A DNA stretch of 64,000 nucleotides from an uncultured Pelagibacteraceae bacterium (lineage in GTDB: Bacteria > Pseudomonadota > Alphaproteobacteria > Pelagibacterales > Pelagibacteraceae): the NCBI GenBank assembly GCA_902547535.1, contig CACCOB010000001.1, forward strand, positions 248,001 to 312,000. The letters run 5' to 3'. Below, piece after piece: positions 24,609-33,456 of the stretch; the first letter of the stretch is position 1, and every line of letters begins with the position of its first letter. The notes below the pieces were generated by a model, which was not told the DNA's origin, ran no database searches, and was given only the letters and a program-made list of their open reading frames with translations. The translations under genes and the position numbers were made by a program.

Positions 24609-25514
24609 ATGCTAAATTTAAAAAATTCTAAAGCAGCCATTCCAATTGTATTAATAGCGGGTATTTTTTGGTCATTTGGTCCATATGTTGTAAGGCACAT
24701 CGATCAACCTGAAACGGTTCCGTGGCAATATTTATTTACGAGAGGAATAGTTATTTTTCTTTTGCTTAATATGTATTTGTTCCTAGAAGAAGGAAAAGGG
24801 TTTTATAAAAATTATTATAAAGTTGGTATATCAGGTCTAATTGGAGGTATTGGTCTTGGAACCGCAATGATAACATTTATATGGTCAATTACTAATACGA
24901 CAGCAGCTATCACTTTACTTTGTCTTGCCGCAATGCCATTTATAACTGCCTTATTAGGATTTTTATTTTTAAGAGAAAAAATTTCATTAACAGTATGGAT
25001 TGCGATTGTAGTTGCGGCAGCAGGTATATGTATAATGGCTTTAGACAATTCTGGGAAAAATTCAATGCTCGGGCTTGTGTTTGGACTTATTTCTGCATTA
25101 GGTTTTTCAATATTTTCTGTTTCACTTAGGTGGAGAAAAGAAACACCAAAATTTACAACTGTAGCCTTTGCAGGATTATTCTGTTTCATTTTTTCTGCTG
25201 TAATGCTTGAGATGAACAACGCTAATTTTTTATCTACTGGAAAAAATGAAGCATTATTTGCTACTCATGGAACTCTAGTATGCATGGGTTTGATTTTGTA
25301 TTCAATTGGATCAAAAAATATTCCAGCAGCTGATCTAACATTACTCTCACTTACTGAGGTAATAGGTGGAATATTCTGGGTGTGGCTACCATGGATGGGA
25401 ATTAATGAAGTCCCATCAACGAATACTATTATTGGTGGATTTTTTATTTTTATGTCAATTTTTTACTACAGCCTCATTATGCAGTCTAATAGAAGATTTA
25501 TAGGTTTAAATTAA
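24609..25514 (+). CDS. DMT-superfamily (EamA) transporter
   Basis: A 301-residue ten-helix EamA transporter. The GLIGGIGLGTAMITFIWSITNTTAA segment near residue 77 and FLFLREKIS near 117 close the first repeat; LLSLTEVIGGIFWVWL near 246 is in the second. It is a paralogue of the genes at 9131 and 30370. It is followed by glycine amidinotransferase with one intervening base, so it may move a substrate or product of that enzyme. Substrate identity is inference from context only. Confidence 0.9.
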   Translation: MLNLKNSKAAIPIVLIAGIFWSFGPYVVRHIDQPETVPWQYLFTRGIVIFLLLNMYLFLEEGKGFYKNYYKVGISGLIGGIGLGTAMITFIWSITNTTAAITLLCLAAMPFITALLGFLFLREKISLTVWIAIVVAAAGICIMALDNSGKNSMLGLVFGLISALGFSIFSVSLRWRKETPKFTTVAFAGLFCFIFSAVMLEMNNANFLSTGKNEALFATHGTLVCMGLILYSIGSKNIPAADLTLLSLTEVIGGIFWVWLPWMGINEVPSTNTIIGGFFIFMSIFYYSLIMQSNRRFIGLN

Positions 25515-25515
25515 A

Positions 25516-26631
25516 ATGAATAATGAAAAAGTAATTGTTAATAGTTGGAATGAATGGGATCCATTGAAACATGTAATAGTAGGTAAAGCAGATGGTACAT
25601 GTATACCTGCCCCTGAGCCAGCCCTAGACGCCAAAGTTCCTGAAGATAGTGATATGAGAGGTCAATTTGGACCTCGTACTAAAGATACCGTTGATAAAGC
25701 TAACCAACTATTAGATGATTTTTCAGATATTTTAAGAAAAAGAGGAATTATAGTTGATAGACCAGATCCAATTAATTTCAATCAAAAAACATCGACACCA
25801 GACTGGGAAGCAGAGACGATGTTTGGATGTATGCCCCCAAGAGATGTATTGTTAACTGTTGGTAATGAAATTTTAGAAGCTACTATGAGTTATCGGTGTA
25901 GATGGTTTGAATATTTATGCTATAGACCTTTGCTAAAGAGATACTACAATTCTGATCTGAATATGAGACATGAGTCTGCGCCTAAACCAAGATTAACTGA
26001 CGATGATTATCGAAAAGATTATCTTTCAGATAAAATTGGTATTCAAAAAAGATTAGAATGGACTGAAAAAAAATATTTTGTAACTACTGAAGAGGAGCCA
26101 TTATTTGATGCTGCTGATGTTTTAAGATTTGGTAAGGATTTAGTTGTTCAGCACGGTTTTACAACAAATTTAAAAGGAATTGATTGGTTAAAAAGACATT
26201 ACAAAGATCATAGAGTGCATGCTGTTAATTTTCCAGGTGACCCATATCCTATTCATATAGATGCAACCTTTACACCTATAAAAGAGGGCTTGATAATCAA
26301 CAATCCTCAAAGAAGACTTCCTAAAGCGCAAAGAAAATTATTTGAAGATAATGACTGGGAAATAGTTGACAGCGCTCAACCAGCGCACAACGAACCACCA
26401 CCTTTATGCTATTCTTCAACTTGGTTATCAATGAATGTGCTAGTTTTAGACTCTAAAACTGTGTGCGTTGAAAAAAGTGAAATATATCAAGCAGAACAGC
26501 TTGATAAATTAGGAATGGAGGTTCTTCCTATTGAATTAAGAGATGCTTATGCATTTGGAGGTGGACTGCATTGCTGTACAGCTGATGTATATCGAGAGGG
26601 TGAATTAAAAGATTATTTTCCAAAGCAATAA
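25516..26631 (+). CDS. Glycine amidinotransferase (AGAT-like)
   Basis: Transfers the amidino group of arginine to an amine acceptor, classically glycine, giving guanidinoacetate and ornithine. The 371-residue sequence closely follows animal AGAT: LFDAADVLRFGKD (catalytic Asp near 201), PIHIDATF (catalytic His248), TWLSMNVLVLD near 303, and GGGLHCCTADV with the nucleophilic Cys353. This rules out a mere arginine deiminase-fold relative. Acceptor choice could differ, since the loop before the catalytic His reads YPI rather than the animal PM. It is packed between a DMT gene (1 bp) and a threonine-aldolase-like gene (2 bp), so the three probably share one mRNA. Confidence 0.93.
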   Translation: MNNEKVIVNSWNEWDPLKHVIVGKADGTCIPAPEPALDAKVPEDSDMRGQFGPRTKDTVDKANQLLDDFSDILRKRGIIVDRPDPINFNQKTSTPDWEAETMFGCMPPRDVLLTVGNEILEATMSYRCRWFEYLCYRPLLKRYYNSDLNMRHESAPKPRLTDDDYRKDYLSDKIGIQKRLEWTEKKYFVTTEEEPLFDAADVLRFGKDLVVQHGFTTNLKGIDWLKRHYKDHRVHAVNFPGDPYPIHIDATFTPIKEGLIINNPQRRLPKAQRKLFEDNDWEIVDSAQPAHNEPPPLCYSSTWLSMNVLVLDSKTVCVEKSEIYQAEQLDKLGMEVLPIELRDAYAFGGGLHCCTADVYREGELKDYFPKQ

Positions 26632-26633
26632 TT

Positions 26634-27680
26634 GTGGCTGAAATAAAAACAAAAAGAGAAAGAGTAAAATTTGCATCAGATAATGTTACTGGCGCTTGCC
26701 CAGAAGTTTTGGATGCAATTCTTAAAGCTAATAACGAAGACAGAACCCCTTATGGTAATGATGAGTTATCAAAAAGCCTGCAAAAAAAATTTTCCGAAAT
26801 TTTTGAAAAAGAAGTAACAGTCTTTCCTACAGCGTCAGGAACAGCTGCAAATGCTTTAGCTTTATCAACTATGACACCCTCTTTTGGAAATATATACTGC
26901 CACAGACTTTCACATATTAATGTAGATGAATGTGGAGCACCTGAATTTTATACTGGTGGAGCTAAGTTAGTTAATCTTGATGGAATTAATGGTAAAATTA
27001 TTCCTGAAGATTTAGATGATAATATATCTGGCAAAGGAATTGTTCATCACACGCAGCCTTCATCAGTTAGTATTACACAGCTTTGTGAAACAGGTGTGGC
27101 TTATCAATTAGATGAAATTAAAAAAATATCAGAAATTGCACATAAACATAAACTAAATATCCATATGGATGGTGCAAGGTTTGCAAATGCATTAGTTTCA
27201 TTAAACTGTTCTGCTGCAGAAATGACTTGGAAATCTGGTATTGATGTTCTGTCATTCGGCGCTACTAAAAATGGATGTTTTGCAGCCGAGGCAATTATTT
27301 TTTTTAATCAAGATTTAGTAGGTAACTTACCTTTTTTAATGAAACGAGCAGGTCATTTACTATCAAAAATGCGTTTTGTATCTGCACAATTAGATGCTTA
27401 TATATCAAATGAAGTATGGTTAAAAAATGCAAAACATGCGAATGCTATGGGAAAAAAGTTAAGCGAGGGTTTGCAGTTGCACAAAAATATTGAATTAGCG
27501 TTCCCAACAGATGCAAACGAGGTTTTCGTTAAAATACCAAAAAATATAATCGATAAATTTAATTCGTATGGTTACAAAATTAACGATGAGGAATGGGAGA
27601 ATAAAGCAGTTAGGTTAGTTACCGCATGGAATACAGACCCATCTGATGTTGATTCATTTTTAAGTATAATTAAATCTTAG
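26634..27680 (+). CDS. Low-specificity L-threonine aldolase-family PLP enzyme
   Basis: A 348-residue fold-type I PLP enzyme. It has FASDNVTGACPEV near residue 13, SGTAANALAL near 68, HMDGARFANAL at 177-187 (PLP-contact Asp), and SFGATKNG with the Schiff-base Lys212. Family members cleave threonine or allo-threonine to glycine and acetaldehyde. It uses a GTG start two bases after the amidinotransferase stop. The product glycine would be a substrate of the upstream enzyme, and glycine supply is known to limit SAR11 growth. A beta-eliminating lyase or hydroxy-amino-acid aldolase of other specificity remains possible. Confidence 0.9.
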   Translation: MAEIKTKRERVKFASDNVTGACPEVLDAILKANNEDRTPYGNDELSKSLQKKFSEIFEKEVTVFPTASGTAANALALSTMTPSFGNIYCHRLSHINVDECGAPEFYTGGAKLVNLDGINGKIIPEDLDDNISGKGIVHHTQPSSVSITQLCETGVAYQLDEIKKISEIAHKHKLNIHMDGARFANALVSLNCSAAEMTWKSGIDVLSFGATKNGCFAAEAIIFFNQDLVGNLPFLMKRAGHLLSKMRFVSAQLDAYISNEVWLKNAKHANAMGKKLSEGLQLHKNIELAFPTDANEVFVKIPKNIIDKFNSYGYKINDEEWENKAVRLVTAWNTDPSDVDSFLSIIKS

Positions 27681-27681
27681 T

Positions 27682-27909
27682 TTAACTAGGGTTTTCTCTT
27701 AGAAAGTTAATATAGTTTACTACTTCATCAAATCTTTCATCCTCAATATCTTTATAACTTGCATTAAATTTACTCTTTACACAAATTGCAACATGAGCAT
27801 AAGGATTTCGTCCTTTGGGATGATTAGGATGTTCTGGAAGTTGTCCTTCCAAATAATCGCCAGCTTCCTGAATAATTTTCCAGAGTTTACTAGCGTTTTC
27901 TTTATTCAT
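27682..27909 (-). CDS. Conserved small acidic/aromatic protein, uncharacterised
   Basis: A 75-residue soluble protein with an amphipathic N-terminal helix, a GQLPEHPNHPKGRNPYAH loop rich in His and Pro, one Cys (ICVKS) and a final acidic helix. I do not recognise the family. Its stop lies one base beyond the convergent aldolase stop, and its start is 39 bases from the divergent dehydrogenase start. The composition is far from random AT-rich translation, so I consider it a real gene. Confidence 0.7.
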   Translation of the reverse strand: MNKENASKLWKIIQEAGDYLEGQLPEHPNHPKGRNPYAHVAICVKSKFNASYKDIEDERFDEVVNYINFLRENPS

Positions 27910-27948
27910 TATTCTACTTTGTTTTATTTTAGTATATTTAAATTAAAA

Positions 27949-28974
27949 ATGACTAAAGACAAAATTAAAATCCATATAAGAAATAATCACTGGAAGAAAG
28001 GTTCTTTACCTTGTGATTTAGAGGGTGAAAAAAATAGTAGTGTTCCGAAAGAATTGTTTGAAGACAAGCTTAATAAATATCCTGAGATAAAAGATAAAAT
28101 AACATATTTGGTTGATTGGGATGATGACAATTGGGAGTCTTCAATGAAGGATTCAAATATCTTGCTTGCATGGGACTTTCCAACAAATGATTTAACTAAA
28201 ATAGCACCAAATTTAAAATGGATTCATGTTGTTTCAGCTGGTGTTAACCATCTTTATCCATTTAATTGGATTAAAAAAGATTTGGTTTTAACAAATAGTA
28301 GCGGGATACACGCAAAAAAAGCAGGGGAATTTGGTTTGATGAGTATTTTGATGCTTCAAAACCATATGACAAAAATAGTTACTAATCAGAGAAAAAAAGA
28401 GTTTGTAACTTTATTAAGCAACCCAATTGAGAATAAAAAGGTTTTGGTAGTTGGTACTGGATCACTAGGAGGATCAATGATTAAACATATCAGTTCATTA
28501 GGTGCAAAAGTCATTGGTGTAAATAGAAGGGGAAGAAAAGTTGAAGGATGTTCAAAAGTTATAACATATGATAAAATTGATGAAGTTTTGCCTGATGCTG
28601 ATTTTCTTTATTTGGCTGTTCCAGAAACTAATGAAACAAAAGGATTAATAAATAAGAAAAGATTGGATATTTTAAAAAATTCATGCGGAATAGTTAACAT
28701 TGGACGTCAATCTGTAATGGATTATGAGCATCTTCAAAAAAAATTAACAAAAAATGAAATTTCTGGAGCAATTTTAGATGTTTTTTCAAAAGAGCCTATA
28801 AATAAAAATTCTAAATTCTGGGATACTCCAAATTTGGTAATAACACCTCACATTTCGTCGGATAGTAAAGGAAAATATATAGAAATGGTTTTAGAAAAGT
28901 TTTTTAATAATTTAAAACTATTTATTGATAAAAAAAAACTATCTAATCAAGTGGACCCTGATCTAGGATATTAA
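27949..28974 (+). CDS. D-2-hydroxyacid dehydrogenase family protein
   Basis: NAD(P)-dependent D-isomer hydroxyacid dehydrogenase of 341 residues. The correct start is the ATG at 27949 (MTKDKIKIHIRN); the ORF-track start at 27793 runs through the antisense of the 75-residue gene. Motifs are the cofactor VVGTGSLGGSMIKHI near residue 165 followed by VNRRGRK, whose Arg residues point to NADP, then VPETNETKGLI near 222 and the catalytic ITPHISS near 300. The family includes glyoxylate/hydroxypyruvate reductases; the substrate is unspecified. Confidence 0.9.
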   Translation: MTKDKIKIHIRNNHWKKGSLPCDLEGEKNSSVPKELFEDKLNKYPEIKDKITYLVDWDDDNWESSMKDSNILLAWDFPTNDLTKIAPNLKWIHVVSAGVNHLYPFNWIKKDLVLTNSSGIHAKKAGEFGLMSILMLQNHMTKIVTNQRKKEFVTLLSNPIENKKVLVVGTGSLGGSMIKHISSLGAKVIGVNRRGRKVEGCSKVITYDKIDEVLPDADFLYLAVPETNETKGLINKKRLDILKNSCGIVNIGRQSVMDYEHLQKKLTKNEISGAILDVFSKEPINKNSKFWDTPNLVITPHISSDSKGKYIEMVLEKFFNNLKLFIDKKKLSNQVDPDLGY

Positions 28975-29005
28975 TTGTTTTGTTAATTATTAATTTTATT
29001 GAGAA

Positions 29006-30328
29006 TTACCCTAAAGTATTTGTGACTTTCTTGGTCCCATCTACATTATTTGAGTCTGATTTTGATGGTTCTTCAATAGGTTCAGCTGCTGGGTTTAATT
29101 CTAAACCGATTGGCGTAATTGTTGTTGGCAAAGGTGTAAACTGAGACTCAGGGTTTTCAATAACTTCTCTTACTCTCATTCTATAGACACCATACATACC
29201 TATCAAAATATGGAATATGATTAAAAAAATAAAATACCCATTTTCGCCAACAAAATCCATAAACAAGGAACACAAAAATGGACCACTCATAGCTCCCATA
29301 CCAAAAGCAAACTGTAAACCTGCGCCTGCAGAAACAAATTTTTCTTTAGCTACAAAATCATTTGTATGCGCAAATATTAACGCGAACATTGGAAGACTAA
29401 AGAATGCATATAAACCTGTAAACACATAAAACCAAAACTTTGAACTTGCTAATCCATCTGGTAAATGCATCGTCCCTACAGAAAAAATTGCACATAGCGC
29501 AAAAAAAGCAGCAGCAAAAGTGGAATAAACAGTTACTGTCCTTCTGTCATAAATATCAGATAGTTTTCCAATTGGCCATTGTGAGATAGCACCAGAAATT
29601 GCAACTAGAAAAGTTACAAAAGATATTTCAAATATGCTAAAATTCATTGCTGCAGCATACACTGCAATTAATGCAAACATTGCTGAATGACAAACACCAC
29701 ACAAAACCGCACTTACTATACCAAACGGAGAGGCTTCATAAAGTTCTTTAATTTTCATTCCAATAATTTTCTTAAATTTTGGAGCTTTCTTTTTTGTAAG
29801 CAGAATCGGGACAAGCGATAAAGACATAAATAATGAAACTAAGATAAAAGGTTGAAAGTTTTCAGGTCTACTAAAATTTAAAAAAAACATTCCTATTGCC
29901 ATAGAACTAAAGAGTACAATCATATAAATTGATAAAACACTTCCTCTATTTTTATTACTTGCTCTATCATTCAACCAACTTTCTGCAATGGTATAAAGAC
30001 AAACCATAGAAAATCCTGAAAAAACTCTTAGCACAAACCAAGTAAAAGGATTTATTACAATTGAGTGAACTAATACGACTATTGATGCAATTGAAGCAAA
30101 TGCCGCAAACACCCTTATATGACCTACTCTTGAAACAAGGATAGGTACTGATCGTGCACCAATAAAGTACCCAACAAAATATCCCGTTAACATAAACCCT
30201 GTAGCCGTTATACTAAAACTCTCATGTACGGCTCTTACTCCTAGCAAGGAAACTTGGAAACCGTGAGCTAACATAATTAGCCCCATACCTGTAAAAAGGG
30301 CCCATGAGTTTTTTAATATCTTCTCCAT
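29006..30328 (-). CDS. MFS transporter (YcaD-like)
   Basis: A 440-residue, 12-helix major facilitator. The MFS-typical loop between helices 2 and 3 reads GARSVPILVSRVGHIRVF, and the mid-protein loop GKLSDIYDRRTV near residue 253 is the second half's equivalent. The tail after residue 395 is a 45-residue hydrophilic, Pro/Glu/Asn-rich extension (for example ELNPAAEPIEEPSKSDS) that is unusual for the family. Substrate unknown. It lies downstream of a DMT gene with 41 bases between. Confidence 0.88.
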   Translation of the reverse strand: MEKILKNSWALFTGMGLIMLAHGFQVSLLGVRAVHESFSITATGFMLTGYFVGYFIGARSVPILVSRVGHIRVFAAFASIASIVVLVHSIVINPFTWFVLRVFSGFSMVCLYTIAESWLNDRASNKNRGSVLSIYMIVLFSSMAIGMFFLNFSRPENFQPFILVSLFMSLSLVPILLTKKKAPKFKKIIGMKIKELYEASPFGIVSAVLCGVCHSAMFALIAVYAAAMNFSIFEISFVTFLVAISGAISQWPIGKLSDIYDRRTVTVYSTFAAAFFALCAIFSVGTMHLPDGLASSKFWFYVFTGLYAFFSLPMFALIFAHTNDFVAKEKFVSAGAGLQFAFGMGAMSGPFLCSLFMDFVGENGYFIFLIIFHILIGMYGVYRMRVREVIENPESQFTPLPTTITPIGLELNPAAEPIEEPSKSDSNNVDGTKKVTNTLG

Positions 30329-30369
30329 AATTTCGCTATCTATGGATGAATTAATATTAAATCAAGAAA

Positions 30370-31263
30370 TTAATTATTAATTTTTTGAGGTTCTCTAAGT
30401 TTTAAAAAAGAGTGGATGGCTATAGTTGTTATAATTATAATTCCCCCAATTATGGTTTCTAAAGTTGGTTGCTCTTTTATAACCAACCAAACCCAAATTG
30501 GGCCAATTATAGTTTCAAGTAAGAAAAACAAATTCACTTCCTCAGCAGGAATAAACCTAGGTGCAATTGTTACCAAAACAAATGGAAGAGCTACACAAAC
30601 TATGCACATCAAAGGTATATAAATCTGATCAGGTCCGATTAAATTGAAATTTTCTACAAAAAAGAGGGCAAAAACAGCAACTCCTAATTTTCCCATGACA
30701 GCAGATGGCAAAAGATCTCTGTCTTTAGCATATCTTATCAATACAGCGTTGACTGCTAACCCTGCAGCGGTAACAAATCCCATAATATTTCCAAAGAGAT
30801 TTCCTATTTTAATTGAGTCATAGAATATGAATAAAACAGCAAAAAATGTTATAAAAATAGCTATCCAGGTTCCTTTACTAGGTATCTCTTTTAAAAAAAT
30901 AGCACCTAAAATTGCAGATAGCATTGGCGCTAACGCAATCATGATCAGGGTATTAGCTACATTTGTGTTTTGAATAGATATTATGAAGGTAATATTGCAT
31001 ATTGAAAAGCTGATAGCATAAAATATGCCAACAGTACCTACTTTGAAAAATGCGTTTATGAAATTTTGTCTATAAAATAATAACAATCCAATAAAAACTA
31101 TAAAAAAAGGGATTATACCTCTATAAAAAAGCATTCCCCAAGTTTCAATGTTAGAAAGTCTAATTAAAAGTGAGTCAGGTGTTATGAACATTACAGCCAC
31201 AAAAGCTAGCAATGATCCTTTTTTTTGATCAGATAATTTATTCAAGCTTTTAAACCTTTCCAA
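30370..31263 (-). CDS. DMT-superfamily (EamA) transporter
   Basis: A 297-residue, ten-helix EamA transporter. It shares the first-repeat signature TFIISIQNTNVANT and FLKEIPSKGTWIAI with the genes at 9131 and 24609, and FFLLETIIGPIWVWL near residue 245 in the second repeat. The start is a TTG (31263), 22 bp inside the end of gshB; a second TTG at 31245 is possible. Being coupled to gshA-gshB, it may export or recycle a glutathione-related thiol or amino acid, but sequence alone does not show this. Confidence 0.87.
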   Translation of the reverse strand: MERFKSLNKLSDQKKGSLLAFVAVMFITPDSLLIRLSNIETWGMLFYRGIIPFFIVFIGLLLFYRQNFINAFFKVGTVGIFYAISFSICNITFIISIQNTNVANTLIMIALAPMLSAILGAIFLKEIPSKGTWIAIFITFFAVLFIFYDSIKIGNLFGNIMGFVTAAGLAVNAVLIRYAKDRDLLPSAVMGKLGVAVFALFFVENFNLIGPDQIYIPLMCIVCVALPFVLVTIAPRFIPAEEVNLFFLLETIIGPIWVWLVIKEQPTLETIIGGIIIITTIAIHSFLKLREPQKINN

Positions 31264-32168
31264 AATGTCTTAGCAAGATTTATTTTAGATAGGTCGTAGT
31301 ATGTTTTTAATCCAGTAGGGGATGTAACATTAATATCTCCATTTAATTGTTGATCTATAAAGTCTATCCCAGCAAAATAAATATTATCTTTCTTTAATTT
31401 TTTACCGATAATTTTTGAAATCCTAATTTCTTTTTTGGTAAGGCTCGTAAGTTTTGGTTCAGCACCTTTACTCATATTACTTAAATATGAACCTTTCTTA
31501 GGAACTCGTGAGATTGCACCACATACTTTTCCATTAATTATAAAAACTCTTTTATCGCCTTTAGATATATTTTTTAAAAATTTTTGAAACATTGAGTGTC
31601 CGTTTTTTTTTAAAAAATTTGTAATTAATTTTTTATTAAACTTATTCTTAATCAAATGTATTTGATTACCTCCATATCCATTAATTGGTTTCATAATTAT
31701 ACTTTTATTTTTTTTATAAAACTTCTTAACTTCTTCAATATTATTTGAAAATATTGTGTCTGGCATATATTTTATGAATTTTTTCGAATATAATTTTTCA
31801 GATACGTTTCTAATAGCCACTGGGTTATTTATTACTCTTGTTTTTTTTAAATCATCCAAAATGAGAGTAGTAATTAAATATTCTGAATTAAACGGAGGAT
31901 CCTGTCTAATTAAAATAAATTTAAGATTTTCAACGTCAATTTTTTGTTTTTTATAAATTTTATAAAATTTTTTTCTTTCATAATTTAATTTTACAAATAC
32001 TCCATTTGCATATGTTTTATTTTTGATGATGGATAAGTTTGAAGGGGTATAATAAAATATTTTATATCCTAGTTTCTGAGCTTCATGAGCTAAAAATATT
32101 GATGTATCAGAAGATATATTAATTTTATCTAATTTATCGCCTTGTATGCCTATTATTTTATTTGTCAT
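31242..32168 (-). CDS. gshB: Glutathione synthase
   Basis: ATP-grasp ligase joining glycine to gamma-glutamylcysteine. The 308-residue protein has the ATP-grasp elements expected of GshB: IMKPINGYGGNQIHLIK near residue 157 (nucleotide-binding Lys and glycine-rich loop), RVFIINGKVCGAI near 209, and INVTSPTGLKTYYDL near 278 (metal ligand Asn and the C-terminal signature). Its start overlaps the end of gshA by 11 bp, so the pathway is encoded as a coupled pair. Confidence 0.94.
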   Translation of the reverse strand: MTNKIIGIQGDKLDKINISSDTSIFLAHEAQKLGYKIFYYTPSNLSIIKNKTYANGVFVKLNYERKKFYKIYKKQKIDVENLKFILIRQDPPFNSEYLITTLILDDLKKTRVINNPVAIRNVSEKLYSKKFIKYMPDTIFSNNIEEVKKFYKKNKSIIMKPINGYGGNQIHLIKNKFNKKLITNFLKKNGHSMFQKFLKNISKGDKRVFIINGKVCGAISRVPKKGSYLSNMSKGAEPKLTSLTKKEIRISKIIGKKLKKDNIYFAGIDFIDQQLNGDINVTSPTGLKTYYDLSKINLAKTFWKGLKA

Positions 32169-33447
32169 ATAAATCTTCTAAATTTTGAAATTTAGAGAAT
32201 TTATTTATAACATGACTGGCTACTGTTTCTTTATTATTGATAATATTATTTAGATGTTCCAGGTATTTAGTTTCGTTTGTACCGCTTTTTCCAATAAAAT
32301 CTCTCTTTTCTAAGCCTTTTTTAGCAATTTTTAACAAGTTAGAGATCCAATAAATCATATCTTTACCCATTAAATTTGTATCAAGTCCTTTCATTGGTGC
32401 ATCTTTATACGCATTCAATAAATCTTTTTTTTCCCATTTTGAAATAAACTCTAATGCTTCGTCTAAATTACCGTATAAAAGACCAGTAAAAAAAGCAGGG
32501 CCAGCACAGATACAGTCCCAGCCACAAGTATCCATAGATCTTAATTCGATATATTGTTTTAATCTATTCTCTGTAAATATAGTACTTAAATGCAATCCAA
32601 GATCGTCAATACTTGGTAAAGATTTATTTATTTCTTGAATATTTCCATTCATATAATCAGAAAATTTATAATTTTTACCAGATAAATATTTATCATTTTT
32701 TTTTATAAACAGTATCGGATAATCCATTATAAATTCAGCATATTTTTCAAAATCAACATTTTCTAAAAAAATTTCTGGAAGGCCACCCCTTGAAGTTTCT
32801 TGCCATACTTTTGATCGGTATGATAAGTATTTGCTGTTTTTTTTCTCAACTATTGATGAGTTTGCAAAAAGTGCGATACTTAACGGAACTAAACTATTTG
32901 CTAATTTAAACTTTTTTATGAAATCATTTTCAGACGTGTAGTCTAGATTTAGCTGTGTCCCAGATGTTCTATACATCATATCTAAACTGAGAGGTCCACC
33001 ATTAGGCATATCTTTTGTCATTACTTCATATCTTTTTTTAGGATTATTTGGAATTTCAGACAACTTAGATATTGGATCAAATCCAGCGCTTACTATTTTT
33101 AAATCTAATTTTTCAACAACTTGTTTAAGTTCAAACAAATAATTATTAGCTTCAGAGCAAACTTCATGAATATTATTTAATTGAGCACCTGCAAGCTCAA
33201 TTTGATTACCTGGTTCTAAGGTTATACTCTTATTATCTTTATTTAGCGCTATAACATTCTCACCTTCATAGGATGGTTTCCAACCAAATTCATATAAAAT
33301 TTTGAAAATATCTTTAATAGTAGAATAATTAATTCTTTTATTATTCTTCTTATAGAAAAGAAATTTTTCGTGCTCAACGCCTATTTTAGAATTTATAGGC
33401 TCCTTAATTCCAGACTTAAAATGATCTATTATATTATCTTTATTCAT
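32158..33447 (-). CDS. gshA: Glutamate-cysteine ligase (plant/alphaproteobacterial type)
   Basis: Catalyses the first, ATP-dependent step of glutathione synthesis. The 429-residue sequence belongs to the proteobacterial-plant GCS2 type: KIGVEHEKFLF near residue 22 (catalytic Glu), LEPGNQIELAGAQ near 76, MMYRTSGTQLNLDY near 158, and YIELRSMDTCGWDC near 305. It precedes gshB with an 11 bp overlap and follows the DUF255 gene by 9 bases. Glutathione from this pair would serve the gloA-like enzyme at 1502. Confidence 0.94.
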   Translation of the reverse strand: MNKDNIIDHFKSGIKEPINSKIGVEHEKFLFYKKNNKRINYSTIKDIFKILYEFGWKPSYEGENVIALNKDNKSITLEPGNQIELAGAQLNNIHEVCSEANNYLFELKQVVEKLDLKIVSAGFDPISKLSEIPNNPKKRYEVMTKDMPNGGPLSLDMMYRTSGTQLNLDYTSENDFIKKFKLANSLVPLSIALFANSSIVEKKNSKYLSYRSKVWQETSRGGLPEIFLENVDFEKYAEFIMDYPILFIKKNDKYLSGKNYKFSDYMNGNIQEINKSLPSIDDLGLHLSTIFTENRLKQYIELRSMDTCGWDCICAGPAFFTGLLYGNLDEALEFISKWEKKDLLNAYKDAPMKGLDTNLMGKDMIYWISNLLKIAKKGLEKRDFIGKSGTNETKYLEHLNNIINNKETVASHVINKFSKFQNLEDLYDK

Positions 33448-33456
33448 ATTAATGAT

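Noticed and set aside
25516-26631. Arginine deiminase or agmatine deiminase for the amidinotransferase gene
   Set aside because: The blocks FDAAD, HIDATF and GGGLHC in this spacing match AGAT-type amidinotransferases, not deiminases.
27793-27948. 52-residue N-terminal extension of the D-2-hydroxyacid dehydrogenase ORF
   Set aside because: It runs antisense to the 75-residue gene, and family homology begins right after the ATG at 27949.
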